From Nocardioides antri (GTDB lineage: Bacteria; Actinomycetota; Actinomycetes; Propionibacteriales; Nocardioidaceae): a stretch of DNA of 64,000 nucleotides. The stretch lies in NCBI RefSeq assembly GCF_008373765.1, contig NZ_VUJW01000008.1:227568-291567 (forward strand), in the 5' to 3' direction. The first letter of the stretch is position 1. Every line of letters starts with the position of its first letter. This document shows, piece after piece, positions 7,891 through 16,679 of this stretch. A program made the position numbers and the translations under genes. The notes beneath the pieces are model-generated. The model was not told the DNA's origin and did not search any database. It worked only from the letters and a program-made list of their open reading frames with translations.

Positions 7891-9282
7891 ATGAGCAACC
7901 AGCTCGCCACCCCACCCGCAGCAGCGGGCCGTCGGGCCCGCCGGGACCGAACCCACTACCTCTACGTCGCCGTCATCGTCGCCGTCGCCGCCGGCATCGC
8001 CGTCGGGTTGGCGGCGCCGTCGTTCGCCGTCGAGCTCAAGCCGCTGGGCCAGGCATTCGTGGCCCTGATCAAGATGATGATCCAGCCGGTCATCTTCTGC
8101 ACGATCGTCCTCGGAGTCGGCTCCGTGCGCAGTGCCGCCCGGGTCGGCAAGGTCGGCGGTCTCGCCATGCTCTACTTCGTGGTCATGTCGACCGCGGCGC
8201 TCGCGATCGGCCTGGTCGTCGGCAACGTGCTCAACCCCGGCGGTGGGCTGCACATCACCGAGGAGACGGCGTCCGCCGGCGCCGAGCAGGCGGCCGAGAC
8301 CGGCCACGCCAGCACGACCGACTTCCTGCTCGGCATCGTGCCCGACTCGATGCTGTCGGCCCTCACCTCCGGCGAGGTCCTGCAGACCCTGCTGATCGCG
8401 CTCCTCGTCGGCTTCGCCCTCCAGGCGATGGGCTCGGCGGGCGAGCCGGTGCTCCGCGGCGTCGGGCACCTCCAGCGGCTGGTGTTCCGGGTGCTCGCGA
8501 TGATCATGTGGGTCGCTCCGGTGGGTGCGTTCGGTGCGATCGCCGGCGTCGTCGGCGAGACCGGCCTCGACGCTCTCAAGAGCCTTGCGGTGCTGATGAT
8601 CGGGTTCTACGCGACTTGCGCGGTGTTCGTGTTCGTGCTGCTCGGCGCGATCCTGAAGCTCGCGACGGGCGTCAACCTCTTCTCGCTGCTGCGCTACCTC
8701 GGCCGTGAGTTCCTGCTGATCCTGTCGACGTCGTCGTCCGAGTCCGCGCTGCCCCGCCTGATCGCGAAGATGGAGCACGCGGGCGTCGACCGGCCGACCG
8801 TCGGCGTGGTGGTGCCGACCGGCTACTCGTTCAACCTCGACGGCACCGCGATCTACCTGACGATGGCCTCGCTCTTCATCGCGACCGCGATGGGGTCTCC
8901 GCTGTCGATCGGGGAGCAGATCTCGCTCCTGCTGTTCATGATGATCGCGTCCAAGGGTGCTGCCGGTGTCACCGGCGCGGGGATGGCAACCCTCGCGGGC
9001 GGCCTGAGCTCGCACCGTCCCGACCTGGTGGACGGCGTCGGCCTCATCGTCGGCATCGACCGGTTCATGTCGGAGTGCCGCGCGCTGACCAACTTCGCCG
9101 GCAACGCGGTGGCCACCGTCCTCATCGGCCACTGGACCGGCGGTGTGGACCGCGCCCAGCTCGACCGGGTGCTGGCCGGCGACGACCCGTTCGACGAGAC
9201 CACGATGGTCGACGACCACGGTGACACGGCTCCCGAGGAGGCGCAGCGCGACTCCTCCGAGAAGGCGCCCGCCCTGGTGTGA
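7891..9282 (+). CDS. dctA: Dicarboxylate/cation symporter (DAACS family)
   Basis: A 463-aa inner-membrane transporter taking up C4-dicarboxylates such as succinate, fumarate and malate with H+ or Na+. Family signatures include the hairpin motif STSSSESALPRL, the transmembrane-7 motif YSFNLDGTAIY and the second hairpin KGAAGVTGAGM. There are about eight hydrophobic helices. ATG 7891 follows a strong AGGAGG ribosome site. It is divergent from a CitA/DcuS-like sensor/regulator pair, the usual arrangement for substrate-induced transporters. A strong hairpin terminator follows the gene. Confidence 0.93.
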   Translation: MSNQLATPPAAAGRRARRDRTHYLYVAVIVAVAAGIAVGLAAPSFAVELKPLGQAFVALIKMMIQPVIFCTIVLGVGSVRSAARVGKVGGLAMLYFVVMSTAALAIGLVVGNVLNPGGGLHITEETASAGAEQAAETGHASTTDFLLGIVPDSMLSALTSGEVLQTLLIALLVGFALQAMGSAGEPVLRGVGHLQRLVFRVLAMIMWVAPVGAFGAIAGVVGETGLDALKSLAVLMIGFYATCAVFVFVLLGAILKLATGVNLFSLLRYLGREFLLILSTSSSESALPRLIAKMEHAGVDRPTVGVVVPTGYSFNLDGTAIYLTMASLFIATAMGSPLSIGEQISLLLFMMIASKGAAGVTGAGMATLAGGLSSHRPDLVDGVGLIVGIDRFMSECRALTNFAGNAVATVLIGHWTGGVDRAQLDRVLAGDDPFDETTMVDDHGDTAPEEAQRDSSEKAPALV

Positions 9283-9293
9283 CGCTGACGACG

Positions 9294-9330
9294 CCGGGAG
9301 CCGGACCACGCGCGGCGTGGCGGCTCCCGG
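9294..9330 (+). terminator. Factor-independent-like hairpin after dctA
   Basis: A near-perfect long hairpin: CCGGGAGCCG pairs with CGGCTCCCGG, and inside it CCACGC pairs with GCGTGG around a GCG loop. It starts 11 bp after the dctA stop and lacks a U tract, as is common in high-GC actinobacteria. Confidence 0.8.
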
Positions 9331-9356
9331 TGTCGCGTGCGACTACGGTTGCGGCC

Positions 9357-10346
9357 ATGAGCGCCGAGGACCCGGGCGCCGGGGGAGTCCCGTCGCCGCA
9401 GCCCTGGCACCGGCGCTTCCTGCACCTGGTCTGGCGCCTGGTCGTCACCACGGTGGGCTCGTGTCTGAGATACCGCGTCACCGGCCTGGCCGCCGAGGGC
9501 GCGTTCTTCGCGGTGCTCTCAGTGCCGCCGCTGATCTTCGCGCTCATCGGGGGCGTCGGCTACGTCTCGGAGAACTTCACCGCGGGTCAGATCGAGGACA
9601 TCCGCGAGGCGGTGCTCGAGCTCTTCTCCACGTTCCTGACCGACCGTGCGGTCAACAAGGTCATCGAGCCGACGCTCAACCAGGTGCTCCGTGGCGGCCG
9701 GTTCGACGTCATCTCGATCGGCTTCGTGCTGTCGCTGTGGTCGGGCTCGCGCGCGCTCAACGTCTTCGTCGACACCATCACGATCATGCACGGCCTCGGC
9801 GGGAGCCGGGGGATCGTCAAGACCCGGGCACTGTCATTCGTCCTCTACATCCTGGCGCTGATCACCGGCGCGGTCTCCATCCCGCTGGTGCTCGCGGGGC
9901 CGACCCTGGTCCGCGACTGGCTCCCGGAGCGGGCCGAGTTCCTGATGACCTTCTACTGGCCCACGATCATCGTCATCTGCATCTGCTTCCTCGCGACGCT
10001 CTACCACGTCTCGGTGCCGGTCCGGACGAACTGGAGCTTCAACCTCCCTGGCGCCACGTTCTCATTGGTCGCCTGGATCCTCGGCTCCTACGTCCTGCGC
10101 TGGTTCCTCACCGTGACGGCCGCTGACTCCCGCTCCATCTACGGTCCGCTCGCCGCGCCGATCGCGGTGCTCCTGTGGCTCTACCTCCTGGCGCTGGCCG
10201 TGCTGATCGGTGCCGCGGTCAACGCCGCGTTCGACGCCGTCTTCCCGCAGGAGGTGACCACCCGCGCCCGGCGGGAGCTGGTCACCCGCCTCCGCAGCCG
10301 GGTGACGCAGGCGAGGGAGCGCGGCGCACAGGTCGACGTCGACTAG
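9357..10346 (+). CDS. YihY/BrkB family inner-membrane protein
   Basis: A 329-aa polytopic membrane protein of the YihY/virulence factor BrkB family, with about six hydrophobic helices and the conserved SLWSGSRALNVF segment and the GPLAAPIAVLLWLYL region near the C-terminus. ATG 9357 is used because the open frame extending into the terminator has no family similarity. The family has no settled function; older links to serum resistance and RNase BN are not supported for most members. The K+ channel gene follows after 10 bp, so the two are probably co-transcribed. Confidence 0.85.
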   Translation: MSAEDPGAGGVPSPQPWHRRFLHLVWRLVVTTVGSCLRYRVTGLAAEGAFFAVLSVPPLIFALIGGVGYVSENFTAGQIEDIREAVLELFSTFLTDRAVNKVIEPTLNQVLRGGRFDVISIGFVLSLWSGSRALNVFVDTITIMHGLGGSRGIVKTRALSFVLYILALITGAVSIPLVLAGPTLVRDWLPERAEFLMTFYWPTIIVICICFLATLYHVSVPVRTNWSFNLPGATFSLVAWILGSYVLRWFLTVTAADSRSIYGPLAAPIAVLLWLYLLALAVLIGAAVNAAFDAVFPQEVTTRARRELVTRLRSRVTQARERGAQVDVD

Positions 10347-10356
10347 ATTCGCCGCT

Positions 10357-11478
10357 GTGCGCGCCCCTCTGTCCCCGGACGCCGACCAGGCCACGAGCCT
10401 GGTCGCGCTGCCGGAGCGCGAGCGCTCGCCGTGGTGGGAGCTCGGCCGGCGGATCCTCGCCGCGTTCGGCATCCTGGCCGGCACGGTCGTCCTCGTGATG
10501 ATCGACCGGGGCGGCTACCGCGACTCCGGCGACGCCACCACCGCCAACCCGTTCGGCACGGTCTCGCTGGTCGACGCGATCTACTACACGACGGTCACCC
10601 TCAGCACGACCGGGTACGGCGACATCGCGCCCGTGTCCGACCAGGCCCGCCTGGTGAACGCCTTCGTCATCACGCCGGCCCGCATCGCGTTCCTGGTGCT
10701 GCTGATCGGCACCACGCTCGAGGTGCTGGCACAGCGCGGCCGCGAGATGTTCCGCATCGCCCGTTGGAGGAAGCACATGGGACACCACGTCGTCGTCATC
10801 GGATACGGCACCAAGGGCCGCAGCGCCGTCGACACCCTCGTCAACAACGGGCTCGACCGCGAGAGCGTGGTCGTCGTCGACCCCAGCCCCGAGGCTCTCG
10901 CCGAGGCCCACGCCGACCAGCTCGCCGTCGTGACGGGGGATGCGACCCGACGAGAGGTGCTCCGCCGGGCCGGCGTGGCCACCGCCGACCAGGTGATCGT
11001 CACGACCGACCGTGACGACACCAACGTGCTCGCCACCCTCACCGTGCGGCAGCTCAACCCCGACACGTTCATCGTCGCGGCCGTCCGGGAGCAGGAGAAC
11101 GCCCCGCTGATCCGGCAGTCCGGCGCCAACTCGGTCATCATCTCCGCCGACGCCGTCGGCCGGCTGCTCGGCCTCTCGACGCTCTCGCCCACCCTCGGCA
11201 CGGTGATGGAGGACCTGCTCACCTACGGAGGAGAGGGTCTGGAGGTCGCCGAGCGTGAGCTGCTGGTCAACGAGGTCGGTGTGCCGCCGCAGTCACTGCC
11301 GGACCAGGTGATCGCCGTCGTGCGGGACGAGAAGGTCTACCGCTACTTCGACCCGGTCGTGACCCTGCTGGCGCGCGGCGACCGGCTGGTCGTCGTACGT
11401 CCGGCGAAGGAGCTGCCGTGGGCCCCGCGGCCGGGCACGCACAACGAGGACTTCGCCAGCGACGACCACGAGGACTGA
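10357..11478 (+). CDS. Two-helix potassium channel with RCK (TrkA-N/TrkA-C) domain
   Basis: A 373-aa K+ channel subunit. Two membrane helices flank the selectivity filter TTGYGD (~residues 86-91). They are followed by a cytoplasmic RCK domain whose Rossmann fold begins VVVIGYGTKGRSAV (GxGxxG) and a C-terminal TrkA-C region. Such channels are MthK-like tetramers gated by ligand binding to the RCK ring. Translation starts at GTG 10357. It sits 10 bp after the YihY gene. Physiological role (K+ homeostasis or osmotic control) is inferred from the family. Confidence 0.9.
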   Translation: MRAPLSPDADQATSLVALPERERSPWWELGRRILAAFGILAGTVVLVMIDRGGYRDSGDATTANPFGTVSLVDAIYYTTVTLSTTGYGDIAPVSDQARLVNAFVITPARIAFLVLLIGTTLEVLAQRGREMFRIARWRKHMGHHVVVIGYGTKGRSAVDTLVNNGLDRESVVVVDPSPEALAEAHADQLAVVTGDATRREVLRRAGVATADQVIVTTDRDDTNVLATLTVRQLNPDTFIVAAVREQENAPLIRQSGANSVIISADAVGRLLGLSTLSPTLGTVMEDLLTYGGEGLEVAERELLVNEVGVPPQSLPDQVIAVVRDEKVYRYFDPVVTLLARGDRLVVVRPAKELPWAPRPGTHNEDFASDDHED

Positions 11479-11490
11479 GGACCGGGCCGG

Positions 11491-12090
11491 TCAGCTCGCC
11501 GCGGCCTCCGGCTGCAGCATGACCTCGTCGATGTGGTGGGCGAGCAGGTCGAGGACCTGGCGGGCGCTGCGGTCGTCGCGGCGCACCAGCCAGTCGAGCG
11601 TCAGGCCGTCGATCATGGCCGCGCAGTAGCGCCCGATCGTCTCGAGGGGCACGGCCGGTTCGGCGCCGAGCGCGTCCAGGATCGCGATGAACGCGTGGGC
11701 GTAGTGGTCGTACTGCTGGCGCGCGACCGCGGCATAGCCGGGCGTGCGGAGGCAGTACTGCGTGAGTTCGTAGGTGAGCAGATGGCGGTCGGGGTTGGAC
11801 GTGACGTGCGACCAGTAGGCGGCGAGCCCGGCCCGGATCATCTGCTGGCGGGTCGCGCCCGCCTCGAATGACGCCTCGGCGAGGTCCACCGTCGTGCCGA
11901 CCAGGCTCTTGATGACCGCATCGAGGAGCTCCTGCTTGGAGTCGAAGCAGTAGTGGAAGACGCTCAGCGACGTCCCGGCCTCCGCGACGATCGCCCGGGT
12001 GGTGGCCTTCGGGACGCCGTCGCGGGTGAGGACGGCGATGGCGGCGTCCACGAGCTGCTGCCGTCGCTGTGCCAGCGGCATGCGCGCCAT
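11491..12090 (-). CDS. TetR family transcriptional regulator
   Basis: A 199-aa regulator with an N-terminal HTH (TTRAIVAEAGTSLSVFHYCF, ~residues 28-48) and an all-helical ligand domain. It is divergent from the monoamine oxidase/propeller operon, and the region between holds a perfect inverted repeat, so it probably represses that operon and itself. The last residues nearly abut the K+ channel gene (convergent, 12 bp). Ligand unknown; an amine or its aldehyde would fit the neighbour. Confidence 0.85.
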   Translation of the reverse strand: MARMPLAQRRQQLVDAAIAVLTRDGVPKATTRAIVAEAGTSLSVFHYCFDSKQELLDAVIKSLVGTTVDLAEASFEAGATRQQMIRAGLAAYWSHVTSNPDRHLLTYELTQYCLRTPGYAAVARQQYDHYAHAFIAILDALGAEPAVPLETIGRYCAAMIDGLTLDWLVRRDDRSARQVLDLLAHHIDEVMLQPEAAAS

Positions 12091-12168
12091 TCGCGATCCT
12101 CCTTCTGCCTCTTCTGTCTCAGCCTATGTGTCTGGCGTAACGACGAACGGGCGGTCTCGTTAGGTTCT

Positions 12169-12182
12169 AGGTCAAGTGACCT
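12169..12182. promoter_or_regulatory. Probable TetR operator
   Basis: AGGTCA-AG-TGACCT is a perfect 6+2+6 inverted repeat 17 bp upstream of the monoamine oxidase start, inside the TetR/oxidase divergent region. Position over the predicted promoter or leader fits repression. Confidence 0.5.
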
Positions 12183-12199
12183 GATGGCGCGAGGTGGAC

Positions 12200-13693
12200 A
12201 TGGGTACAGGGCTCGGACGTCGGCAGCTGCTCGGCGGTCTCGCGATCGGCGCGGCAGGCACGACGGGTCTGGCCAGCGGGCCGTGGACCTCGGCCCCCGC
12301 GACCGCAGCCACGACGAGCGGGCCGCTGCCCGACCGGGTGGACGTGGTCGTGGTCGGCGCCGGCATCTCCGGGCTGACGGCCGCGCGAGTGCTGCGGGCG
12401 CGCGGTGCGAAGGTCCTCGTCGTGGAGGCGCGGGACCGGGTGGGCGGCCGGGTCCTCAACCACCACCTGCGTGCGGGCGGCGTCATCGAGGCTGGTGGCG
12501 CCTTCGTCGGCCCGACGCAGGACCGCATCCTCCGGCTCGCCGACGAGCTCGGCGTGCGGACCTTCAAGGAGTACGTCGAGGGCGAGAACGTCTACGTCAA
12601 GAACGGCCGCCGCTCGACGTACACCGGCACCGTCCCGCCGGACCCGAGCATCCTGGTCGACGCCGCCCTGCTGCAGGAGCGGATCAACGGCATGGCCTCG
12701 GAGATCGCCGTCGACGCGCCGTGGAGCCATCCGCGGGCTGCCGAGTGGGACGCCGTCACCGTGAAGGAGTGGGTGGCGCGGCAGACGCTCTCGACCGACA
12801 CCGACACGCTCCTGGAGTGCTACTTCCAGCCGAGCTTCGGCTCCGACGCCGGGAACGTCTCGGTGCTCTTCCTCGCGTGGTTCATCGCGACCGCCGGCAA
12901 CGAGCGCCACGTGGGGACGTTCGAGCGCTCCTCCAGCACGGCTGGCGGGGCGCAGGACTCCCGGTTCAAGCTCGGCTCGCAGATGGTGCCGATCCGGATG
13001 GCGCGCGAGCTGGGTGACCGGGTCGCGCTCCGCGCGCCGGTGCGACGCATCGTCCAGCGCGACGCCTGGGCCCACGTCCACACCGACCGCGGCACCGTGC
13101 GGGCGAAGCGGGTGGTCGTCGCGTGCCCGCCGCCGCTGGTGCTCGACATCGACTGGTCGCCGCAGCTGCCGGCACGGCGCCGGCACCTGCTGGCGGGCAT
13201 GCCGATGGGCAACCTGATGAAGTGCGACGCGGTCTACGAGACCCCGTTCTGGCGCAAGGCCGGTCTGTCCGGGTCGGGGCTGTCCCACGAGGGTGCGACC
13301 CGCGTCGTCTTCGACAACACGCCCGCCTCCGGCGCGCCGGGCGTGCTGCTGGCGTTCGTCGGTGGGTCGACGTGGCGGACCTACGGCCGCCTGCCCCGGG
13401 CCGAGCGGAAGCGGGCCGTGCTCGAGGGCTTCGCCGAGATGTTCGGCGAGCAGGCGCTGCACCCGATCGAGTACACCGAGCACGACTGGACGCTCGAGCG
13501 GTGGACCGCCGGCGGCCCGATCGCGCTCCCGCGGCCGGGGGTGATCTCCACCCACGGCCCGGAGATCCGTCGCCCGTTCGGCCGGGTGCACTGGGCGGGC
13601 ACCGAGACGTCCACCTACTGGTCCGGCTTCATGGACGGCGCCGTGCGGGCGGGGGAGAGGGCCGCGCGCGAGGTGCTGGACAAGCTGTCATGA
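12200..13693 (+). CDS. Flavin monoamine oxidase family protein, Tat-exported
   Basis: A 497-aa FAD-dependent amine oxidase. The N-terminus has a twin-arginine signal (GRRQLLGGLAIGAAG), then the dinucleotide-binding fold VVVVGAGISGLTAARVL and the VEARDRVGGR flavin motif. The C-terminal FAD segment is RVHWAGTETSTYWSGFMDGA. It should oxidise a primary amine to aldehyde, ammonia and peroxide, outside the membrane if the Tat signal is used. ATG 12200 has GAGG 5 bases upstream and is preferred over GTG 12194. The next gene overlaps by 4 bases. Confidence 0.88.
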   Translation: MGTGLGRRQLLGGLAIGAAGTTGLASGPWTSAPATAATTSGPLPDRVDVVVVGAGISGLTAARVLRARGAKVLVVEARDRVGGRVLNHHLRAGGVIEAGGAFVGPTQDRILRLADELGVRTFKEYVEGENVYVKNGRRSTYTGTVPPDPSILVDAALLQERINGMASEIAVDAPWSHPRAAEWDAVTVKEWVARQTLSTDTDTLLECYFQPSFGSDAGNVSVLFLAWFIATAGNERHVGTFERSSSTAGGAQDSRFKLGSQMVPIRMARELGDRVALRAPVRRIVQRDAWAHVHTDRGTVRAKRVVVACPPPLVLDIDWSPQLPARRRHLLAGMPMGNLMKCDAVYETPFWRKAGLSGSGLSHEGATRVVFDNTPASGAPGVLLAFVGGSTWRTYGRLPRAERKRAVLEGFAEMFGEQALHPIEYTEHDWTLERWTAGGPIALPRPGVISTHGPEIRRPFGRVHWAGTETSTYWSGFMDGAVRAGERAAREVLDKLS

Positions 13694-14808
13694 CCGTCCG
13701 ACGCACGACCCTCGCCGCACTGCTCGGCGCGATCCTCGGCTCGCTCCTCGTGGTCCTCGCCCCGGCCGGCGGGTCCGGAACCGTCGCCGACGAGCGCGAG
13801 CGCTGGCACACCGAGGTCCTCGCCAAGGTCCAGGCGCCCGGGTACCCGGCGAACGTGGTGGTCCACCCGAACGGACGGGTCTACGCCGGCACCTTCTCGA
13901 ACCCGCGCGGCGACACCGTGCCGTCGATCGTCCGCGAGTGGTCTCGACGCGGCGACCTGCTCCGGTCGTGGGAGGTGCCGGGCCAGGACCTCGAGGCCAG
14001 CCACGGCGTGCAGGTGGCGAACGTCGACGCCCGGGGACGGCTGGTCGTGCTCGAGAAGAGCACCGGCAAGGTGATGCGACTGGACCTCGAGAGCGGCCGC
14101 TGGTCGACGTACTCCCGGCTCCGCGACCTCCCGGCCTGCGCGCCCGGACAGCCCGGCGAGGGCTGCACGCCGAACCTCCACGACGCCGGCCCGATCCCGA
14201 ACTACGCCGCCTGGGGGCCGGACGGCGCGCTCTACCTCACCGACTACGGCCAGGCCGTGCTCTGGAGGGTCCCGCCGGGCGGCGGCCGGGCGCGGGTGTG
14301 GCTCGCGGACAGGCGGCTGGACGGGATCGAACTCGGCACCGCGGGCCTGGCGCTCGGGCCGGGACGCCGCGCGCTGTTCGTCATGCAGCAGACGTCGCTC
14401 GGTCTCGGCGACCCGGCTGTCGCACAGGGCAAGCTCTACCGGGTGCCGCTGCGCGGTGAGCGGACGCTGACGAAGCTCTGGCAGTCGCGGCCGATGGACC
14501 TGCCGGACGGCTTCAGCTTCGCCCGCTCCGGCCGGGTCTACGTCGCCAACGCCGGGAGCAACCAGCTCGTGGTGCTCGACGAGGACTTCACCGAGGTCGA
14601 GCGGGTGCCGGCGCTTCCCCTGGCCGGCGACAACGGCTCGGCGGTCCCCTACGACACCCCGTCGAACGTCACGTTCGCCGGCCGCAGCGTGCTGGTCGCC
14701 AACCAGAGCTTCTTCGGCACGACCGACCACCACGCGATCCTCGACGTGCACGTCGGGGAGCGGGGAGTGCCGGTCTTCGTCCCCCGTGGTGCGGGAGTGC
14801 GTCGCTAG
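13690..14808 (+). CDS. Secreted ScyD/ScyE-like beta-propeller protein
   Basis: A 372-aa exported protein with an N-terminal signal/membrane segment (LAALLGAILGSLLVVLAP) and repeated propeller-blade motifs such as GRVYAGTF, GALYLTDYGQAVLWRV and GRVYVANAGSNQLVVL. The pattern matches the SMP-30/NHL-like ScyD/ScyE group. ATG 13690 overlaps the oxidase stop, so it is translationally coupled to the amine oxidase. A plausible role is handling the oxidase product or binding its substrate in the cell envelope, but there is no direct evidence. Confidence 0.75.
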   Translation: MTVRRTTLAALLGAILGSLLVVLAPAGGSGTVADERERWHTEVLAKVQAPGYPANVVVHPNGRVYAGTFSNPRGDTVPSIVREWSRRGDLLRSWEVPGQDLEASHGVQVANVDARGRLVVLEKSTGKVMRLDLESGRWSTYSRLRDLPACAPGQPGEGCTPNLHDAGPIPNYAAWGPDGALYLTDYGQAVLWRVPPGGGRARVWLADRRLDGIELGTAGLALGPGRRALFVMQQTSLGLGDPAVAQGKLYRVPLRGERTLTKLWQSRPMDLPDGFSFARSGRVYVANAGSNQLVVLDEDFTEVERVPALPLAGDNGSAVPYDTPSNVTFAGRSVLVANQSFFGTTDHHAILDVHVGERGVPVFVPRGAGVRR

Positions 14809-14866
14809 GGGTGATGCCCAGGGACCGGTGCTGGGAATCGGAGCCGATGCGTGCTTCGATCGAGGC

Positions 14867-15751
14867 ATGGACGCGCTGCGGATCCCCGCGGGAGCCGTCG
14901 TGGTCGGCATCGACGGCTCGGAGCACTCCTCCCGCGCCCTCGCCTGGGCCGCCGACCAGGCGGAGCGCGAGCAGCGGCCGCTGATGGTCCTGCACGCCCT
15001 CGGCGCGGTCGACCCGTACTGGATGGCCCAGCCGCTCGTCGACGTCCACGCCCTCAAGAAGTCGATGGTCGAGGGCGCGGAAGGGCTGTTGGCGAGTGCG
15101 CGGGACGTGGCGCTCGCCGAGCACCCGCACCTGGAGGTCACCACCGGCTGGAGGTCCGAGGACGCCCGCCATCTCCTGATCGAGGCGTCCGAGCACGCCG
15201 GCCTCGTCGTCGTCGGCTCGCACGGGCGCGGTCCGGTCAAGCGGCTGCTGCTCGGTTCGGTCTCGGTCGGCCTGACCCGCCACGCGCACTGCCCGGTGGC
15301 GGTCGTGCGCCTCGGTCGTGGGGTGCCGTCGGGAGGCGGCGTCCTGGTCGGCGTCGACGCCAGCGACCGCTCGCTGCCGACGCTCGACCAGGCCTTCCGG
15401 CTCGCCGCCTCCCGCGGTGCACCGCTCACCGTCGCGCACTGCTTCTGGGCGGCGGGGGCCGGCATCGACCTGCCGACGCGCGAGGTGTCGGACAAGGTCC
15501 ACGTCGAGCACCGGCAGATCGTCGCCGAGATGCTGAGCACCTTCCGGGCGCGCCATCCCGACGTGCCGGTCACGGTCGAGCTCGCGCACGGGCTGGCCGA
15601 CGACGTGCTCCTCGACCTGGCCCACGGGAAGGACGTGGCAGTCGTGGGCTCACGCGAGCGCTCGACGCTCACCGACCTCCTGCTCGGATCCGTCGCGGCC
15701 ACGCTGGTCGAGCACGCCCCGTGCACGGTGGTCGTCGTCCCCCGGCCGTGA
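14867..15751 (+). CDS. Universal stress protein with two tandem Usp domains
   Basis: A 294-aa cytoplasmic protein made of two UspA domains (~residues 8-145 and ~152-290). ATP-binding signatures appear twice: VVGSHGRGPVKRLLLGSVS and VVGSRERSTLTDLLLGSVA. This tandem form is common in actinobacteria and is often induced by redox or hypoxic stress. ATG 14867 is preferred over an upstream in-frame start at 14786, which would overlap the preceding gene. Likely monocistronic. Confidence 0.9.
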   Translation: MDALRIPAGAVVVGIDGSEHSSRALAWAADQAEREQRPLMVLHALGAVDPYWMAQPLVDVHALKKSMVEGAEGLLASARDVALAEHPHLEVTTGWRSEDARHLLIEASEHAGLVVVGSHGRGPVKRLLLGSVSVGLTRHAHCPVAVVRLGRGVPSGGGVLVGVDASDRSLPTLDQAFRLAASRGAPLTVAHCFWAAGAGIDLPTREVSDKVHVEHRQIVAEMLSTFRARHPDVPVTVELAHGLADDVLLDLAHGKDVAVVGSRERSTLTDLLLGSVAATLVEHAPCTVVVVPRP

Positions 15752-15828
15752 CGAGGACCACGCCAGGATCTCCGTCCGTGACGTGAGAACGCGGCCGATC
15801 CGTCATTCCAGGCCGCCACGGTGGAGTC

Positions 15829-16071
15829 ATGCACCTGACCGAGCTCGAGCGCTCCCTGCTCGCCTTCGAGCGGCACTGGTGGCGGTACGGCGCCAGCCGC
15901 GCCGACGCGGCGCGCCGCCGGTTCGGTCTCAGCGGGTCCGACCACGGCCGCATCGTCAGCGACCTCATCGACCGCGAGGAGGCGCTCGCGCACGACCCCG
16001 TGCTGGTGCGCCGGCTCCGCCGCATGCGCGCGACCCGGCGGATCCAGCGCTCGGAGCGCCGGGTCGCCTGA
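15829..16071 (+). CDS. DUF3263 family small protein
   Basis: An 80-aa basic protein beginning MHLTELERSLLAFERHWWRY and ending Arg-rich, which matches the actinobacterial DUF3263 family in length and sequence. The predicted short helical fold with the DAARRRFGLSGSDHGRIVSDLID segment resembles a small DNA-binding or sigma-like helix pair. Function not established. Confidence 0.75.
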   Translation: MHLTELERSLLAFERHWWRYGASRADAARRRFGLSGSDHGRIVSDLIDREEALAHDPVLVRRLRRMRATRRIQRSERRVA

Positions 16072-16091
16072 CCGGCCAGGAAGACCTGTCG

Positions 16092-16298
16092 TCAGCCGTA
16101 CCGCGACCCGGTCCGCTGCTGCCCCTGGACCGGCCTCAGCTGGTCGGGGGAGAGCCACTCGAGGGCGACCCGGCCGCGCGGATCGACGTACACGACCTGT
16201 GCCTCCCACTCAGGCGACTGCCGCCACCCGAGGACCAGACCGGGCATCTCGGTGGGCGTGAACGACGGCCGCACCCACACGTGCCGCACGCCACCCAT
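16092..16298 (-). CDS. Small conserved hypothetical protein
   Basis: A 68-aa ORF with alternating strand pattern (VRHVWVRP, PGLVLGWRQ, WEAQVVYVD, VALEWLSPDQLRPV). It looks like a small beta-barrel protein of the kind often annotated as hypothetical in actinobacteria. It converges on the DUF3263 gene with 20 bp between. No function proposed. Confidence 0.55.
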   Translation of the reverse strand: MGGVRHVWVRPSFTPTEMPGLVLGWRQSPEWEAQVVYVDPRGRVALEWLSPDQLRPVQGQQRTGSRYG

Positions 16299-16679
16299 CC
16301 ATCCACAATAGAACAGATGTTCCCTTAAGGACCCACTGACGTGTCGTTGAAGTGGCCGAGAACACCATCACTGCCATTCAAGCCCCCGTGACGACAATGG
16401 CGAGGCGGGCATCGATGCGAGCTGACAACAGCCCCACCTTCTCGCTGCTGCCCAGCAGCGTGCCGAGCACGCCAAGCCACGTGACGGGCCGGCGGAACGG
16501 GCGCCCACGGGGCGCTGCGCGCGGCCAACACAGGGCACGTCCCGACAGGCCGCGGCAAGAGGTAAGCATGCTCGCCCGCTGCCGTGCGCGACGCCCGACT
16601 ATGCCGCGAGATCAGGCGAGCGTCGTACCGTCTGCAGTAGACCAGAATGGCTCAAGCATTTCCGCGACGTCGAGGCGGC
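16299..16679. other. Gene-poor 381-bp stretch
   Basis: No convincing gene, RNA or mobile-element remnant was recognised here. Short open frames on both strands have unusual composition and lack start signals. It separates the small hypothetical gene from the end of the response-regulator operon. Confidence 0.5.

Noticed and set aside
16325-16558. 77-codon frame on the minus strand in the gene-poor stretch
   Set aside because: No ribosome site, unusual composition and no recognisable homology.
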